Shown: positions 62,880-64,000 of the stretch, one piece after another
How the letters are laid out: every line of letters starts with the position of its first letter
Position numbering within the stretch: position 1 is the first letter of the stretch
DNA from: Diphasiastrum complanatum
Lineage: Eukaryota > Streptophyta > Lycopodiopsida > Lycopodiales > Lycopodiaceae
DNA length: 64,000 nt
NCBI GenBank assembly: GCA_029204225.1
Contig: CM055092.1
Coordinates: forward strand, 43,137,863-43,201,862
Direction of reading: 5' to 3'
The notes under the pieces: model-generated
What the model was told of the DNA's origin: nothing
Databases searched by the model: none
Seen by the model: the letters and a program-made list of their open reading frames with translations, nothing else
Position numbers and translations under genes: made by a program

Positions 62880-64000
62880 CAGAATTCCACGTATCGATGC
62901 ACCAAAGTACGATGGAGAATCTGACCCTGTTAGATTTCTCCAAGACTTTGATAATGCATGCTGTTTCCATGGAGATACCTCTGAAACCGAAAAGCTTCGA
63001 CTATTCCTGATGGTACTCTATGGAACAACCAAAGAGTGGTATCTCAACCTTGAAGCTCCTGATCTTGCTTCCTAGACTACCCTCAAAGACGCTCTCATCA
63101 AGCGTTTCAAACCACCCAATCTGACTCAGATCCCATTCATCCAAATCACCCATATCAAGATGCGTCGCGAAGAGTCAGTTCGAAACTACATTGAACGTTT
63201 TAAACGTCTCAAAGTAGAATGTGTTGATGAAAATATCATTGAATGTATGGCCATCAAACGACATCTCTTTGAACCCTAAAAAATGCCAGATCTGGGTAAC
63301 ACCTGGTATTGTGGTAGGACATATCATTTCCAAAAATGGCATCGTAACTGACCTAGGCAAGGTCTTGATCATTCAAAATCTACCCAAATCTCGTACCATC
63401 CGCGAAGTGTATTCCTTCCTTGGCCACGTCAACTACTATCGGTGCTTTATTCTAGACTTCGCTAATAAAGCACGATTAATCTATAAAGTAGTTGTTGTCC
63501 CCAAATGGACTGATGAACAACGCAAAGAAGCCCTTACCAATGCACCTATCCTCTGGGCTCCTAATTATTCCAAAGAATTCCATGTGCATACCGATGCATC
63601 CAAGTATGCCATTGGATCAGTGCTCACCCAACTGGGAGAATTCAAAAAGTATTATCCAATCCAATTTCTCAGTAGACAATTGATTCCCGCTGAAGTCAAT
63701 TATACCACTACTAAACGTGAAGCTTTGGCAATGGTATATGCGGTTCAGAAGTTTTGCCATTATCTTCTGGTAAAAGATTTTGCCTTCTTCACTGATCATC
63801 AAGCACTCCTATATCTCATCAGCAAGACTTGCACAACCGGTCGTATTACTCGATGGATCCTATTACTACGAGAATTTGGGTTTAGGAACGTGGTTCGAAA
63901 GGGAGTTCAACATTTTTTAGCAAACCATCTATCTCAAATACCTAACCTACCTGTTGAATTTCACACGTGTGGACTGTCCACAACATGTACTTGTGATCTC
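62880..64000 (+). mobile_element. Internally deleted Ty3/Gypsy fragment, cut by window edge
   Basis: Gag residues (PRIDAPKYDGESDPVRFLQD, EWYLNLEAPDLAS, stop, RREESVRNYIERFKRLKVEC) run to about 63243. They pass directly into the end of the RT (KKCQIWVTPGIVVGHIISKN, REVYSFLGHVNYYRCFI) and then the RNase H (FHVHTDASKYAIGSVLTQLG, NYTTTKREALAMVYAVQKFC, FFTDHQALLYLISK). Protease and the RT catalytic core are absent. About 250 codons of RT-RNase H are open with only an occasional defect. No LTR is seen on the left; the right side lies outside the window. Confidence 0.8.
63250..64000 (+). pseudogene. Gypsy RT thumb and RNase H
   Basis: From about 63276 the frame KKCQIWVTPGIVVGHIISKN continues through GKVLIIQNLPKSRTIREVYS, FHVHTDASKYAIGSVLTQLG (first RNase H Asp), EVNYTTTKREALAMVYAV (Glu), and FAFFTDHQALLYLI (Asp). 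It ends near the edge with RNVVRKGVQHFLANHLSQIP, the usual connection to integrase. The missing upstream catalytic core makes this copy non-autonomous. Confidence 0.75.

Overview
The window looks like nuclear DNA of a land plant, probably a fern, lycophyte or other plant with a large repeat-rich genome (inference). The signs are two spliced plant-type genes, kilobase-long AT-rich introns packed with transposon debris, Copia elements with the plant-typical primer site complementary to initiator Met-tRNA, and a non-LTR element of the restriction-like-endonuclease type, which is not usual in flowering plants. No bacterial or organellar gene layout, CRISPR array, rRNA or convincing tRNA gene was seen.

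Host genes. (1) A DRG2-type developmentally regulated GTPase runs on the + strand from at least 4627 to 33299. Eight exons join in frame to 329 residues ending in the family C-terminus; the first ~70 residues must lie left of the window. Its seven visible introns total about 28 kb. (2) An NAD-type short-chain dehydrogenase/reductase lies at 59666-61025. I model it as three exons giving 331 residues with a targeting-like N-terminus.

Layout. 1-4560: a LINE (minus strand) and the tail of a second LINE, both ending in a (TC)n tract; these probably sit in an upstream DRG2 intron. 4627-33299: DRG2 with, in its introns, a Copia relic split by a 407-bp hAT-like MITE (5110-6215), three copies of an unrecognised palindrome-rich hAT-like element (10437-11101, 14221-15149, 30636-30825), a second decayed LINE (~11200-13685), a hAT (DUF659) transposase relic (~20158-26500) that probably hosts an RLE-type non-LTR element (20950-24045, minus), and a Gypsy RNase H relic (28610-28800). 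33300-36344: no gene recognised. 36345-38900: partial Copia element (minus). 39365-43870: a 4.5-kb LTR element with a perfect 5-bp target duplication whose only large ORF encodes two tandem gag domains. 45591-46930: decayed Copia gag/protease (minus). 47400-51219: short repeats, a (GA)n tract and a deleted Copia copy (+). 51698-56589: a Copia element (minus) with both LTRs. 57447-58390: (CT)n and tandem duplications. 59666-61025: the dehydrogenase. 62880-64000: a Gypsy fragment running off the right edge.

Most interesting are the double-gag LTR element, the palindromic CCCGTTCC transposon family, the Copia pair whose LTRs carry different short-motif arrays and an extra primer-site-like motif, the RLE-type LINE, and a LINE reading frame interrupted only by TAG codons.
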